Positions 45,106-55,361 of a stretch of 64,000 bases of DNA are shown here, piece after piece. Positions within the stretch are counted from its first letter, which is position 1, and every line of letters starts with the position of its first letter. The notes under the pieces were generated by a model. The model saw nothing but the letters and a program-made list of their open reading frames with translations, was not told the origin of the DNA and did no database searches. The position numbers and the translations under genes are program-made. This DNA comes from Coxiellaceae bacterium (GTDB lineage Bacteria > Pseudomonadota > Gammaproteobacteria > Coxiellales > Coxiellaceae), in the NCBI GenBank assembly GCA_029212925.1, contig JARGOB010000001.1, positions 275,473-339,472 of the forward strand, given 5' to 3'.

Positions 45106-47079
45106 ATGATCAGAGAGTTAACAACAAGTGCTAATAAAAGGGTAATAACATTAATCGCCATGGTTTTGGTTCTGTTAGTTTTATTACCATCATCACCGCT
45201 TGCCAGTGAAAAAAAAGCACAAGCCGCGATAGTCGTTTGCAGTCCCTCAGCCTCAACTACAGCTTGCACCCCACCGCTAAAGCCCGCCTTTGCCGCGTTT
45301 ACTGATATGCAGTCTGAAAATACACAAGATTTGTTAGCTACCGCGCAAGCCACTACAAACTATACCTATGCTTACTTAACCAATGAAGCCTATGGGGCTT
45401 GTACCGTAACGTATTCTAAGGATGATGGGTATCAGTGCGTTCCGTTTTTAGATAAAGCAGTGATAAAGGAGTCATTCAAAAAACTAAAGGCGCTGGGTGT
45501 GTCAAATGTGAGATTTATTGTTTCTTATCGATTTGATCAATCAGCTATTCAACAGATTAATCAGAATAATGATGCTGATAAGGTGGCTTCTTTTATTGGC
45601 GGGAAATTTAAAGATCATGAACAGTATGACGGTATATTATTAGATTTTGGTAGTAACCCCAACACAGCAACAGCGAACTCTGTGAGCTCTTTAAATAATG
45701 AAAACGGTCAAAAAATAGCTGAGGAACTTTCGTTTCAATACCTACCTAAAAATAAAATGCTCAATGTAGCGGCTGGTATCCCTGGCTGGGTTGAGAAAAA
45801 TGCAGGAACGGATAAAGGCACGTACCCGTATGCTTATACTTGGCAATTTTGGACGGCTATAAATCGTGCGAACAGAGGTGATTGTATAACTGGCTCCGCT
45901 TGCCAAATGGGTAATTATATTTACCCACTGTATAATAAATCTATCGATTGGTACCCGTTTATATCTGGCACTAACGGTACAAGGCTCAATGTGGCTTTTA
46001 ATTTGAGTGCACAGCAATACCCATTTCAAATGCGTTTAATATCTGAAATGGCTGCCGAGGTGAATGGCTATGACTACCCTAATGACTCAGGTGATGCCAC
46101 TCGCACAGTTCAATTTGCGATTAAACCTATTCAAGCCAATGGTGGTTCTTTTGGTGGTCCTGATAGTACCTTTGGTTACTATCAATTGGGTGTTATGGCC
46201 AGCGGAACAAACTTGGTGGGGCAATCAGGCAATGACACTGATTCATTTTTATTTGGCACATCACCAGGGTATGCCACATTTGACAGCTCTAAAGCATTAC
46301 CTACATTGATTAAATCACGTAACTATTGGGGAGCTAACGACCCCAATAATGCGCCAGCTCTACCAGCGGTTGGGATGACCTATAAGCCAGTAATAGCTTG
46401 TGGTGGTAAATATAAGGATTTGTCAGGATGTGCATCATATCGTCAGAGGATGGAGGTGCCTGCGCCATATAGTATTCATAGTACGCGTAAGGATTACAGA
46501 GTATCAGACATTCTTAATCAATATGTTTGTACGCAATTGAATGCAATTAGTTACGTATACAGTAGTAAGTCTGAAATCACACAGCCACCGTATTTTTGTG
46601 GCATTGGCTATAACAATGAGGCAACCAGTGGAAAGGCAAATTATAGAGTGTTGACTTTTGATAATGTTACTAAAAGAACCTCTGGTATTAGTAATCCTGT
46701 GAATTTAGTATTCCCTTATCGTCAAGATGGTTATCAAACCATGGTTGGTCCTGTGATTTATCAAGTGGTGTCTAATGATGTAAAAAGCAAATTGTTAAAT
46801 GATTGCTTTACTATTGCAAAGGGCGGTGGTGCTATTCCTGATAAGTGTGTTTTGATACCTGTATTCGGTTCTGTATGGGATGGGGGGGATAACAGCACTT
46901 GGTCTATGATAGTTGATTGGGCTACTGAAAATACAGCGGGTAGTAAGCCAGTAAGTTATATTGCAGATTTGCCCAGTTACAGTACGCAGCAACAGCAACA
47001 GCAACAGCAACAATCCAAGCCGCCGGCATCCAAAGACAAAGCATTGAAGAATGGATTAAAAATTATATCACCCAACTAA
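45106..47079 (+). CDS. Large exported protein of an unrecognised paralogous pair (copy 2)
   Basis: 657 aa. N-terminal hydrophobic segment (about residues 13-30, ending PSSPLASE). It shares the central and C-terminal blocks of the protein at 42817 (FGYYQLGVMASGTN, CGGKYKDLSGCASYRQ, GGDNSTWSMIVDW). YDGILLDFGSN occupies the place of AAGVFLDIESG. The tail adds nine glutamines encoded by CAG/CAA repeats (46987-47013) and a basic end. A 7-G run lies at 46882-46888. Possibly surface-exposed; no function assigned. Confidence 0.72.
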   Translation: MIRELTTSANKRVITLIAMVLVLLVLLPSSPLASEKKAQAAIVVCSPSASTTACTPPLKPAFAAFTDMQSENTQDLLATAQATTNYTYAYLTNEAYGACTVTYSKDDGYQCVPFLDKAVIKESFKKLKALGVSNVRFIVSYRFDQSAIQQINQNNDADKVASFIGGKFKDHEQYDGILLDFGSNPNTATANSVSSLNNENGQKIAEELSFQYLPKNKMLNVAAGIPGWVEKNAGTDKGTYPYAYTWQFWTAINRANRGDCITGSACQMGNYIYPLYNKSIDWYPFISGTNGTRLNVAFNLSAQQYPFQMRLISEMAAEVNGYDYPNDSGDATRTVQFAIKPIQANGGSFGGPDSTFGYYQLGVMASGTNLVGQSGNDTDSFLFGTSPGYATFDSSKALPTLIKSRNYWGANDPNNAPALPAVGMTYKPVIACGGKYKDLSGCASYRQRMEVPAPYSIHSTRKDYRVSDILNQYVCTQLNAISYVYSSKSEITQPPYFCGIGYNNEATSGKANYRVLTFDNVTKRTSGISNPVNLVFPYRQDGYQTMVGPVIYQVVSNDVKSKLLNDCFTIAKGGGAIPDKCVLIPVFGSVWDGGDNSTWSMIVDWATENTAGSKPVSYIADLPSYSTQQQQQQQQQSKPPASKDKALKNGLKIISPN

Positions 47080-47201
47080 CCCGACTCATGCTCAAAATCC
47101 ATAGCAGTTTCACCCAGTGGCATTTCATTACCACCCAACGTGCTCGCTTTGCTCAATAAAGTGAGTTCAGGTGCGTGCCAATTCAGTTTGTTTGTGTTCA
47201 T
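47076..47201 (-). CDS. Small peptide with lasso-type RiPP precursor features
   Basis: 41 codons; AGGAAA sits seven bases before the ATG. The leader-like part has W8-x2-P11-x-L13, LTLLSKAS, then T21-L22-G23, matching the lasso leader pattern (aromatic-x2-P-x-L ... penultimate Thr, then Gly). The predicted core GGNEMPLGETAMDFEHESG has Gly at position 1 and Glu at position 9, the spacing of a 9-residue macrolactam ring. No lasso cyclase, protease or recognition gene lies in this window, so it would be an orphan precursor. It overlaps the end of the convergent exported-protein gene by 4 bp. Confidence 0.55.
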   Translation of the reverse strand: MNTNKLNWHAPELTLLSKASTLGGNEMPLGETAMDFEHESG

Positions 47202-47737
47202 TTATAGTTTCCTGTATGTTTAATTTTAATTTGATACGAAACGAACGCGCGAACAACGAAGATCGAAAGCGAAAGACCGGAAACGGAAGCGAAAAAAAAC
47301 GAAAAAAATCTGAACAAATTTATTATTAGTTACTGTGTCGGTTGCGTCTACTGTATTGATTGAAGCGATGGATTGTAAACTATTTAAATGATGTCTTTGT
47401 TCGATAAAAATGCATACATATAAGGTTTTGATTCATTTATTAACAAATAAAATCAATGTTAACGCTTTAGCAATTGATAGCTGGAAGTTTTTTGATCTAT
47501 AAAAAAAATAACTGATATCCGGGTAGGAAATATCTGTAATTATCGGCTACCTTTAGAGTAAGGGAAGAGATTGTATTTTAGGTTGAAATTAGATTTACCG
47601 CGCACCCTCTAGGCATAGTTACAAAGTGTTTTTAGTAAGTGAGGTAAAAGGTACATAAGCTGAGAAGTAGCTACTAGGGAAAGTCCCTATTTAGTCGGGC
47701 ACAGGACTTGGGATTAAATAAGATTGAGGAGATCGCC
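47202..47737. other. Gene-free stretch: peptide leader region and clpA promoter region
   Basis: Near 47237-47310 a purine-rich run repeats CGAAA/CGAAC motifs on the plus strand; it is the pyrimidine-rich 5' leader of the small peptide gene on the minus strand. Further on lies AT-rich sequence and a small hairpin TAGGGA-AAG-TCCCTA at about 47677-47691, ahead of clpA. No clpS gene is present here. Confidence 0.55.
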
Positions 47738-50050
47738 ATGTTTAGCAAAAGCCTAGAACTCACATTGAATGGTGCCTTCGCCCGAGCGAGGGAGAAGCGT
47801 CATGAATTTATTACGGTTGAGCATTTACTGCTCGCCTTACTCGATAACCCGGAAGCAGGTGCTGTGCTTACCGCTTGCGGTGCTAACCTAGACCGTTTGC
47901 GTGTTGGGCTGGGAATCTTTATCGATGAAACCACTCCACATGTACCAATGAATGTTGAGCGCGATATTCAACCTACATTAAGTTTTCAACGTGTGTTGCA
48001 ACGTGCTATCTACCAAGTGCAAACTACGGGTCGTCCTGAAGTTACTGGTACTAATGTATTAACTGCCATTTTTGGTGAACAAGAAAGCCAAGCGGTATAT
48101 TTTTTAAGCCAAGAAAACGTCACTCGGATGGATGTGGTTAATTACATTACGCAAGGCGTTACCAAAGAGCACGATAAGACGATTGAAGGGGCAACAGATA
48201 TCCCACCTGCCGATTTGCAAAATCCTGGCATGGATCCTGGCGGTCAAATTGAATCTGCTCCTAAAGAAGGTACATCAGAAGAATCGTTGGTTGAGTTATA
48301 TGCAATCAACTTAAACGAACGTGCGGGTCTCGGTAAAATAGATCCGTTAATTGGTCGTGAAGAAGAAGTGTTGCGTAGTGTGCAGATATTATGCCGCCGC
48401 AGTAAAAATAATCCACTGTTTGTTGGTGAAGCCGGTGTGGGTAAAACCGCGATTGCTGAAGGTCTCGCACAAATGATTATCGATCATAAGGTGCCAAAGA
48501 CACTAGCCGGTTGTACCGTATATTCATTAGACCTTGGGGTCATGTTAGCGGGTACTAAATACCGTGGTGATTTTGAGAAACGATTTAAATCGGTATTGAA
48601 AGCCCTTAGTAAGCAATCAGGTGCGATTGTATTTATCGATGAGATACATAACTTAGTTGGTGCCGGTTCTGCAACAGGCGGTACAATGGATGCGTCGAAT
48701 TTGATCAAGCCATTATTAAGTGCTGGGGAGTTACGTTGCATGGGTGCTACCACCTATGAAGAGTATCGTAACTTCTTTGCTAAAGATAATGCGCTAATGC
48801 GTCGCTTCCAAAAGATTGATGTGGTAGAGCCTAATAATGAAGACACCTTAAAGATTTTGAAAGGACTGCAGTCGCGTTTCGAGCGTTATCATAATGTGAA
48901 ATATACTGAAGAAGCCATGGTTAAAGCTGTTGAGTTGTCTTCGCGTTATATGGCTGACCGTCATCTACCTGATAAAGCCATTGATGTGATCGATGAGGCC
49001 GGTGCATTCCAGCAAATTCAACCAAGCACTCGCGCGAAGAAAGTGATCGACACCCATGAAATTGAAAGTGTTATCGCTAAAATGGCGCGTATACCTGTGC
49101 AACAAATCAGCGCTAGTGATAAACAAGTGTTGAAACGTTTGCCAGCACGCTTGAAGAAAGCCGTATTTGGTCAAAATCATGCCATCGAAGCATTGTGTGA
49201 TGCGATTAAATTGTCACGATCAGGCTTGCGTGAAATACATAAACCAGTGGGTTCATTCCTATTGGCCGGCCCAACCGGTGTGGGTAAAACCGAAGTGACT
49301 CGCCAATTGGCGGATGAATTGGGAGTAGAGCTGTTACGTTTTGATATGTCAGAGTACATGGAGAAACATACCGTTTCACGTATGATCGGTGCGCCTCCAG
49401 GTTATGTTGGTTACGATCAAGGTGGTCTATTAACCGAAGCGGTGATAAAAAATCCACACTGTGTGTTATTGCTCGATGAAATCGAAAAGGCTCACCAAGA
49501 CTTATTTAATATATTGTTGCAAGTGATGGATTATGGCCAGCTTACTGATAATAATGGCCGCAAAGCAGACTTCAAGCATGTCGTTATTATTATGACTACC
49601 AACGCTGGGGCACAAGACCTCGAACGAAATACCATTGGTTTTGGTCAGCAAGAAGAAGAGGCTGATAGCATGGGGGCATTAAAACAAATATTCACCCCTG
49701 AGTTCCGTAATCGGTTGGATGCCGTTGTGCAATTTAAACACTTAGATACCACGACCATTGGTAGAGTGATAGATAAGTGCTTAAAAGAGTTACGTCAGCA
49801 GTTGAGTGCGAAAGGTGTCAGTTTTAGCATCTCGGCTCAAGCCAAAGCGTGGCTGGCAACTAACGGTTATGACCGCAAAATGGGCGCAAGACCGATGGCG
49901 CGGTTAATCCAGGATCGTATTAAGAAGCCACTTGCCGACGAGCTCTTGTTTGGTCAGTTAGCTAATGAAACGGGTAGCGTGCGTGTAGGTGTGGAAGGCG
50001 ATCAGCTGTCAGTGAAGATTGCTCCAGCGGAGAAGCCTGAAAAAGTTTAA
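47738..50050 (+). CDS. clpA: ATP-dependent Clp protease ATP-binding subunit ClpA
   Basis: 770 aa from ATG 47738, with GAGGAG upstream and a start like E. coli ClpA (SLELTLNGAFARAREKRHEF). It unfolds substrates for ClpP. Order: N-domain (about 1-145), AAA1 with Walker A GEAGVGKTA and VFIDEIHNLVGAG, AAA2 with GPTGVGKTEV and LLLDEIEKAHQD. The C-terminal part carries a ClpP-type loop region. The N-end-rule adaptor gene clpS, usually directly upstream, is absent. Confidence 0.96.
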   Translation: MFSKSLELTLNGAFARAREKRHEFITVEHLLLALLDNPEAGAVLTACGANLDRLRVGLGIFIDETTPHVPMNVERDIQPTLSFQRVLQRAIYQVQTTGRPEVTGTNVLTAIFGEQESQAVYFLSQENVTRMDVVNYITQGVTKEHDKTIEGATDIPPADLQNPGMDPGGQIESAPKEGTSEESLVELYAINLNERAGLGKIDPLIGREEEVLRSVQILCRRSKNNPLFVGEAGVGKTAIAEGLAQMIIDHKVPKTLAGCTVYSLDLGVMLAGTKYRGDFEKRFKSVLKALSKQSGAIVFIDEIHNLVGAGSATGGTMDASNLIKPLLSAGELRCMGATTYEEYRNFFAKDNALMRRFQKIDVVEPNNEDTLKILKGLQSRFERYHNVKYTEEAMVKAVELSSRYMADRHLPDKAIDVIDEAGAFQQIQPSTRAKKVIDTHEIESVIAKMARIPVQQISASDKQVLKRLPARLKKAVFGQNHAIEALCDAIKLSRSGLREIHKPVGSFLLAGPTGVGKTEVTRQLADELGVELLRFDMSEYMEKHTVSRMIGAPPGYVGYDQGGLLTEAVIKNPHCVLLLDEIEKAHQDLFNILLQVMDYGQLTDNNGRKADFKHVVIIMTTNAGAQDLERNTIGFGQQEEEADSMGALKQIFTPEFRNRLDAVVQFKHLDTTTIGRVIDKCLKELRQQLSAKGVSFSISAQAKAWLATNGYDRKMGARPMARLIQDRIKKPLADELLFGQLANETGSVRVGVEGDQLSVKIAPAEKPEKV

Positions 50051-50072
50051 CATTCGTGCAGGGTGTTTGAAG

Positions 50073-50098
50073 GCCTCAATTTATTGAGGCTTTCTTTT
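50073..50098 (+). terminator. Rho-independent terminator of clpA
   Basis: Stem GCCTCAA-tttA-TTGAGGC followed by TTTCTTTT, 22 bp after the clpA stop. Confidence 0.85.
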
Positions 50099-50138
50099 AT
50101 CTGGGGTTAGCGTGATCTTAAGTCCGAGCAAAACATTA

Positions 50139-50564
50139 TCAGCGGCTGGCAGGCCTATTAGCGGGCCGGTTTTTGCCTTTCCACATTTCGCCAGGAAATT
50201 GTTTATTCCCACCTTTGGGTTTCCACATAACACCTGGGAACTTTTTATTGTCGTTTTTGGTTTTCCACATGCCGCCAGGGAATTTTTTATTATCTTTACC
50301 TTTAAACATTTCGCCAGGCCACGCTTTTGTGCCTTTTGCTGCGGCTAAGTGCAGCGTATTATTGCCTCTGCCATGTACGTTGGGTTTTTGCCAGGCGGAT
50401 TTTTGCTGCGGTGCCGTTTGAGTGTCTGTGTCGTGTGTGTATTGTAACTGATTAATTTGTGCACCCAGGGGGTGAAAGTTATCGGCGGTCAGTGCCATGG
50501 CAGAGCTGCTGGCGACTAAGCTTGCGGTGGCAACCCAAGGTATTAACCTAAAATATTGTGACAT
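50139..50564 (-). CDS. Exported protein with FPGxMWK tandem repeats
   Basis: 141 aa. Signal peptide to about residue 24 (ASSSAMA-LTA). The C-terminal half has four units of about 14 residues: WPGEMFKGKDNKK, FPGGMWKTKNDNKK, FPGVMWKPKGGNKQ and FPGEMWKGKNRP. The region is strongly basic. No known family; possibly a wall-, LPS- or nucleic-acid-binding secreted protein. AAGGAGGCC precedes the start. It is followed downstream by the clpA terminator region. Confidence 0.7.
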   Translation of the reverse strand: MSQYFRLIPWVATASLVASSSAMALTADNFHPLGAQINQLQYTHDTDTQTAPQQKSAWQKPNVHGRGNNTLHLAAAKGTKAWPGEMFKGKDNKKFPGGMWKTKNDNKKFPGVMWKPKGGNKQFPGEMWKGKNRPANRPASR

Positions 50565-50579
50565 GATGGCCTCCTTGGG

Positions 50580-50831
50580 TTAATTGCTTGAGCTGCTCGA
50601 ATTGTTTTTATCTTGGTTGTTTTTATAGATGACTGCGGGCGCAACTGGTCGAACGGCTCTTCTGGGAGCAACGACAGTTGTAGCAGGGGTTCTGACTACT
50701 GCTCGTCCAGCGGGTGCTCTCACAGCGGCTCGTCCGGCGGGTGCTCTGGCAGGGCGTGCAGCTAATGCAGAACCGGTGATCATAAATCCGGCAATGGCCA
50801 ATGATGTGATGAGTTTAATACGAATTGACAT
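50580..50831 (-). CDS. Small exported Ala/Arg/Pro-rich protein
   Basis: 83 aa. Signal peptide to about residue 24 (ITGSALA-ARP). The mature part repeats APAGRAxVR and is basic (RTPATTVVAPRRAVRPVAP), ending in a polar KNNQDKNNSSSSSN tail. ACAAGGAAGT precedes the ATG. It sits directly upstream of the FPGxMWK-repeat gene on the same strand, 15 bp apart, so the two basic exported proteins may be co-expressed. Confidence 0.66.
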   Translation of the reverse strand: MSIRIKLITSLAIAGFMITGSALAARPARAPAGRAAVRAPAGRAVVRTPATTVVAPRRAVRPVAPAVIYKNNQDKNNSSSSSN

Positions 50832-50894
50832 AGCACAACTTCCTTGTGGTGATTACTGTAACACCAAGGTAGCGTGAATGTTTTATTGAGTCAA

Positions 50895-51155
50895 TTATTT
50901 AGCGGGTGGTTGCTCGCCTTCGCCGGGACGTTTTTTGCCACTGTCGCGATATACGATACGTCCGCGCGATAAATCATAGGGGGTGAGCTCAACTTTAACC
51001 GTATCACCAGTCAGGATTCGAATATAGTGCTTGCGCATTCTGCCTGAAATATGAGCGGTGACGACGTGGCCATTTTCTAGTTTTACTTTAAATGTGGTGT
51101 TCGGCATGCTGTCGATGACAACACCGTCCATTTCAATATGGTCTTCTTTGGCCAT
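50895..51155 (-). CDS. infA: Translation initiation factor IF-1
   Basis: 86 aa; the first 72 match IF-1 ([52 protein letters not shown]). The S1/OB fold binds the ribosomal A site. A 14-residue tail, [13 protein letters not shown], goes beyond the E. coli length. It is part of the clpA-infA-trxB neighbourhood common in gammaproteobacteria, but aat is missing. Confidence 0.96.
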   Translation of the reverse strand: MAKEDHIEMDGVVIDSMPNTTFKVKLENGHVVTAHISGRMRKHYIRILTGDTVKVELTPYDLSRGRIVYRDSGKKRPGEGEQPPAK

Positions 51156-51226
51156 TTATCAGTTTCTCGCTACGGTCAATTATTGATGGCACATAGTGCC
51201 TGAAATGTATGCGCTTATCAAGCTCA

Positions 51227-52285
<1,059 letters not shown>

Positions 52286-52290
52286 TTAAC

Positions 52291-54690
52291 GTGGCGACCC
52301 AAGTAAACAAACGCAAAAAAAACAGTGATGCACCCATGCGAACTGTGATCACAGCACACATTAGTCATCGTTTACGCGAAGCGTTATTTTTGATTACGTT
52401 AGCTGTCTCGACTTTCTTATTGATGGCGTTGGTAAGTTACCATCGTGCCGATCCAGGTTGGTCACATTATATCTCACAACAACCGATTCAAAATGTTACT
52501 GGGCGAGTAGGTGCCTGGTTTGCTGATATTACTCTGTATATGGTCGGTTATTTAGCTTACGGTATTCCTGTATTGCTGAGTTATTTGTCGTGGGTATTTT
52601 ATAGGCATGAAAAAACCGAAGGCGGTGAGCCGCATTATTCGATGATGGTGTTGCGTCTTTCAGGTTTTTTATTTGTGGTCGTTGCTGGCAGTGGTTTGTC
52701 TAATTTGTATCTAATGCCATCACCGGTTCATTTGCCGTTTGATTCCGGTGGGATTATTGGCAATGTTATTTCGACGCATATGATGACGGCATTCAGTGTG
52801 GTTGGTACGGGCTTAATTTTAGTGGCAGTTTTTTTGATCGGTATTACCTTGCTAACGGGGTTGTCTTGGTTAAATTTAATGGAATACATTGGTCGTACTA
52901 TTTTAGCGGGTCTTGGTTGGTTGCGAGATCAATTTGCTGGCATTAACTGGAGTGGTTGGTTGCAGCAGCTGAAGCAGCGATTGGCGACGATGCGCGAGCA
53001 GCGCGAGATTAAAAAGCGCGAACGCGTAGAGCCAGAAATTATGATGCCGGCAGTTGAGAAAAAGCCGTCGAAGATTATGGAGCGTATTACACGTTTAGCA
53101 CCACAAGTGCCAGAAGAGCCAGCGGCACCGGTTATTCCTGCGCCAATAAAAACCATGCAAACGGTTACATTTAAAAAACCACGTATGGGGGCAATGCCAA
53201 AATTAAACTTATTAGATAACCCAGAGCCTGCGCCTAAATCGACATTTAGTCATCAACAACTAACTGAGTTGTCTGGAGAGGTTGAAATTAAATTGGCTGA
53301 TTTTAATGTGGATGCAAAGGTAGTAGCCGTTCATCCTGGCCCAGTGGTAACGCGTTTTGAGTTGCAATTGGCGGCGGGGACCAAGGTCAGCAAGATCAGT
53401 GCGCTGGCAAAAGACTTAGCGCGTTCGTTATCGGTGATTAGTGTGCGCGTGGTGGAAGTGATTCCTGGCAAATCTGTGATTGGTTTGGAGTTGCCTAATG
53501 TGTCACGCGAAGTGGTGCGTTTGCAAGAGGTGATTGCTTCAAGGCAGTATAAACAATCGCAGTCCGCTTTGAGTTTGGCATTAGGTAAAGACATTGCGGG
53601 TCATCCGGTGATAGTTGATTTGGCTAAAATGCCACATTTATTGGTAGCGGGTACGACAGGTTCGGGTAAGTCGGTTAATTTGAATGCGATGTTGTTGAGC
53701 TTATTGTATAAGTCCTCACCGGCTGAGTTACGCATGATTTTGATTGATCCAAAGATGTTGGAATTGGCTGTGTATGATGGCATTCCGCACTTGTTAACGC
53801 CTGTGGTAACGGATATGAAAGATGCGGCCAGTGCATTGCGTTGGTGTGTAGCCGAAATGGAGCGGCGTTACCGTTTAATGGCGACGCTGGGTGTGCGTAA
53901 TATTGCGGGTTATAACGTCAAAGTTGAGCAAGCGAAAAAGTCTGGTGAGCCATTGCGTGATCCGTTCGTGCCGGAGGCAGAGAAAGCACGCGCACCGGAA
54001 TTGCAAGCACTGCCTCAAATAGTTGTGTTAGCTGATGAGTTTGCTGACATGATGGTCGTTGTTGGTAAAAAAGTGGAAACCTTGATTGCGCGATTGGCAC
54101 AAAAGGCGCGTGCGGCGGGTATTCATTTGATATTAGCGACACAGCGCCCGTCGGTGGATGTGATTACTGGCTTGATTAAGGCGAATATTCCTACGCGTAT
54201 TGCGTTCCAGGTATCGTCAAAAATTGACTCACGTACAATCATCGATCAGCAAGGGGCGGAGCAGTTGTTGGGGCATGGTGATATGTTGTATTTGCCGCCA
54301 GGCAGTGGGGTGCCGGTACGTGTGCATGGTGCTTATGTTAGTGATGATGAGGTGCATCGGGTGGTGAACTTCTTAAAGCAAACGGCGAGCCCGGAATATT
54401 TGGATGATATTTTGGATATGGGTTTGCAGGGGTCGAGTGGTGACCCGGTAGTGGATGCAGTGATGAGTGCCGATGAAGATGCAGAGAAAGACAGCCTGTA
54501 TGATCAAGCGGTTGAGTTTGTGACGCAAGCGCGTCGTGTGTCGGTATCAAGTGTGCAACGTCGTTTTAAGATTGGGTATAATCGCGCGGCACGGATTGTT
54601 GAAGCGATGGAAGCGGCAGGCGTAGTGAGTTCGATGGATGCGGGCAGTAATGGTCGTGAGGTGTTAGCGCCGCCACCGAGGGATGGTTAG
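52291..54690 (+). CDS. ftsK: DNA translocase FtsK
   Basis: 799 aa, GTG start after AAGGAT. FtsK pumps DNA through the septum and activates XerCD at dif. Four to five N-terminal transmembrane helices (residues about 30-200), a short charged linker (about 220-320), then the motor with Walker A GTTGSGKS (454-461) and Walker [13 protein letters not shown]. The gamma winged-helix domain is at the end ([26 protein letters not shown]). Shorter than E. coli FtsK because the linker is short. Followed by lolA-rarA-serS as in E. coli. Confidence 0.97.
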   Translation: MATQVNKRKKNSDAPMRTVITAHISHRLREALFLITLAVSTFLLMALVSYHRADPGWSHYISQQPIQNVTGRVGAWFADITLYMVGYLAYGIPVLLSYLSWVFYRHEKTEGGEPHYSMMVLRLSGFLFVVVAGSGLSNLYLMPSPVHLPFDSGGIIGNVISTHMMTAFSVVGTGLILVAVFLIGITLLTGLSWLNLMEYIGRTILAGLGWLRDQFAGINWSGWLQQLKQRLATMREQREIKKRERVEPEIMMPAVEKKPSKIMERITRLAPQVPEEPAAPVIPAPIKTMQTVTFKKPRMGAMPKLNLLDNPEPAPKSTFSHQQLTELSGEVEIKLADFNVDAKVVAVHPGPVVTRFELQLAAGTKVSKISALAKDLARSLSVISVRVVEVIPGKSVIGLELPNVSREVVRLQEVIASRQYKQSQSALSLALGKDIAGHPVIVDLAKMPHLLVAGTTGSGKSVNLNAMLLSLLYKSSPAELRMILIDPKMLELAVYDGIPHLLTPVVTDMKDAASALRWCVAEMERRYRLMATLGVRNIAGYNVKVEQAKKSGEPLRDPFVPEAEKARAPELQALPQIVVLADEFADMMVVVGKKVETLIARLAQKARAAGIHLILATQRPSVDVITGLIKANIPTRIAFQVSSKIDSRTIIDQQGAEQLLGHGDMLYLPPGSGVPVRVHGAYVSDDEVHRVVNFLKQTASPEYLDDILDMGLQGSSGDPVVDAVMSADEDAEKDSLYDQAVEFVTQARRVSVSSVQRRFKIGYNRAARIVEAMEAAGVVSSMDAGSNGREVLAPPPRDG

Positions 54691-54695
54691 TCTCA

Positions 54696-54722
54696 CGTCA
54701 TTGCAGGAGCCTCGCAATGACG
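54696..54722 (+). terminator. Hairpin after ftsK
   Basis: CGTCATTGC-aggagcctc-GCAATGACG, a perfect 9-bp stem right after the ftsK stop. No U run follows, so it may be an attenuator or a short interspersed repeat rather than a full terminator. Confidence 0.5.
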
Positions 54723-54740
54723 ATAATAAAGAGGTTTTTA

Positions 54741-55361
54741 ATGTCAATAAAAAAATACGTAGTAGCAACACTCTTAGTCGTGCTAACAGCTTATAGCTGG
54801 GCAAACGATGCGGCAGATAAACTATCATCACTGATGAACTTCAAAACGCTACAGGCGCAGTTTAAACAGGCAACACTGGCAGATCAACGCGTATTGCGTC
54901 GTGCTTCGGGACAAATGTGGGTGAAGCGACCTGGCTTATTTCGTTGGTCGGTGAGCAAACCAATGCAAACATTATTGGTGATAAATAAAACTACGGCATG
55001 GAATTACGATAAAGATTTAATGCAAGCTACTAGGCAGCACTTATCAAAGGCACAGGGATTAAATGCGGCGAGTTTATTAAGCGGTGATGCTAAAAATTTG
55101 GCGAGCCGTTTTCAGGTTAAACTGGTACCAACGCAAGGCACTAAAGAGCATACTTTTATATTGACTCCTAAAGAGCAAACATCTTTTACATCGATTCAAT
55201 TATCATTTGAGAATAAGCAACTGCTGAGCATGCAAACCACTAATGCATTGGGGCAACGTACGGTGTTTATGTTTAGCAAGGTGGTATATAACCAGCCGAT
55301 GGCTAATACATTATTTAACTTTAAGCCGCCTAAAGGGGTGGATGTACTAGATAATGGTTGA
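54741..55361 (+). CDS. lolA: Outer-membrane lipoprotein carrier LolA
   Basis: 206 aa from ATG 54741, with AGAGG upstream; an ATG at 54717 overlaps the hairpin. Periplasmic chaperone carrying lipoproteins from LolCDE to LolB. Signal peptide to about residue 21 (AYSWA-ND). Family pattern: FKTLQAQFKQATL, GQMWVKRPGLFRWSV, TAWNYDKDLMQATRQHL, and LFNFKPPKGVDVLDNG at the end. Overlaps rarA by 8 bp. Confidence 0.93.
   Translation: MSIKKYVVATLLVVLTAYSWANDAADKLSSLMNFKTLQAQFKQATLADQRVLRRASGQMWVKRPGLFRWSVSKPMQTLLVINKTTAWNYDKDLMQATRQHLSKAQGLNAASLLSGDAKNLASRFQVKLVPTQGTKEHTFILTPKEQTSFTSIQLSFENKQLLSMQTTNALGQRTVFMFSKVVYNQPMANTLFNFKPPKGVDVLDNG

Noticed and set aside
50173..50877. Plus-strand frames opposite the two repeat proteins
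   Set aside because: They mirror the repeats of the minus-strand genes, which have signal peptides and ribosome binding sites.
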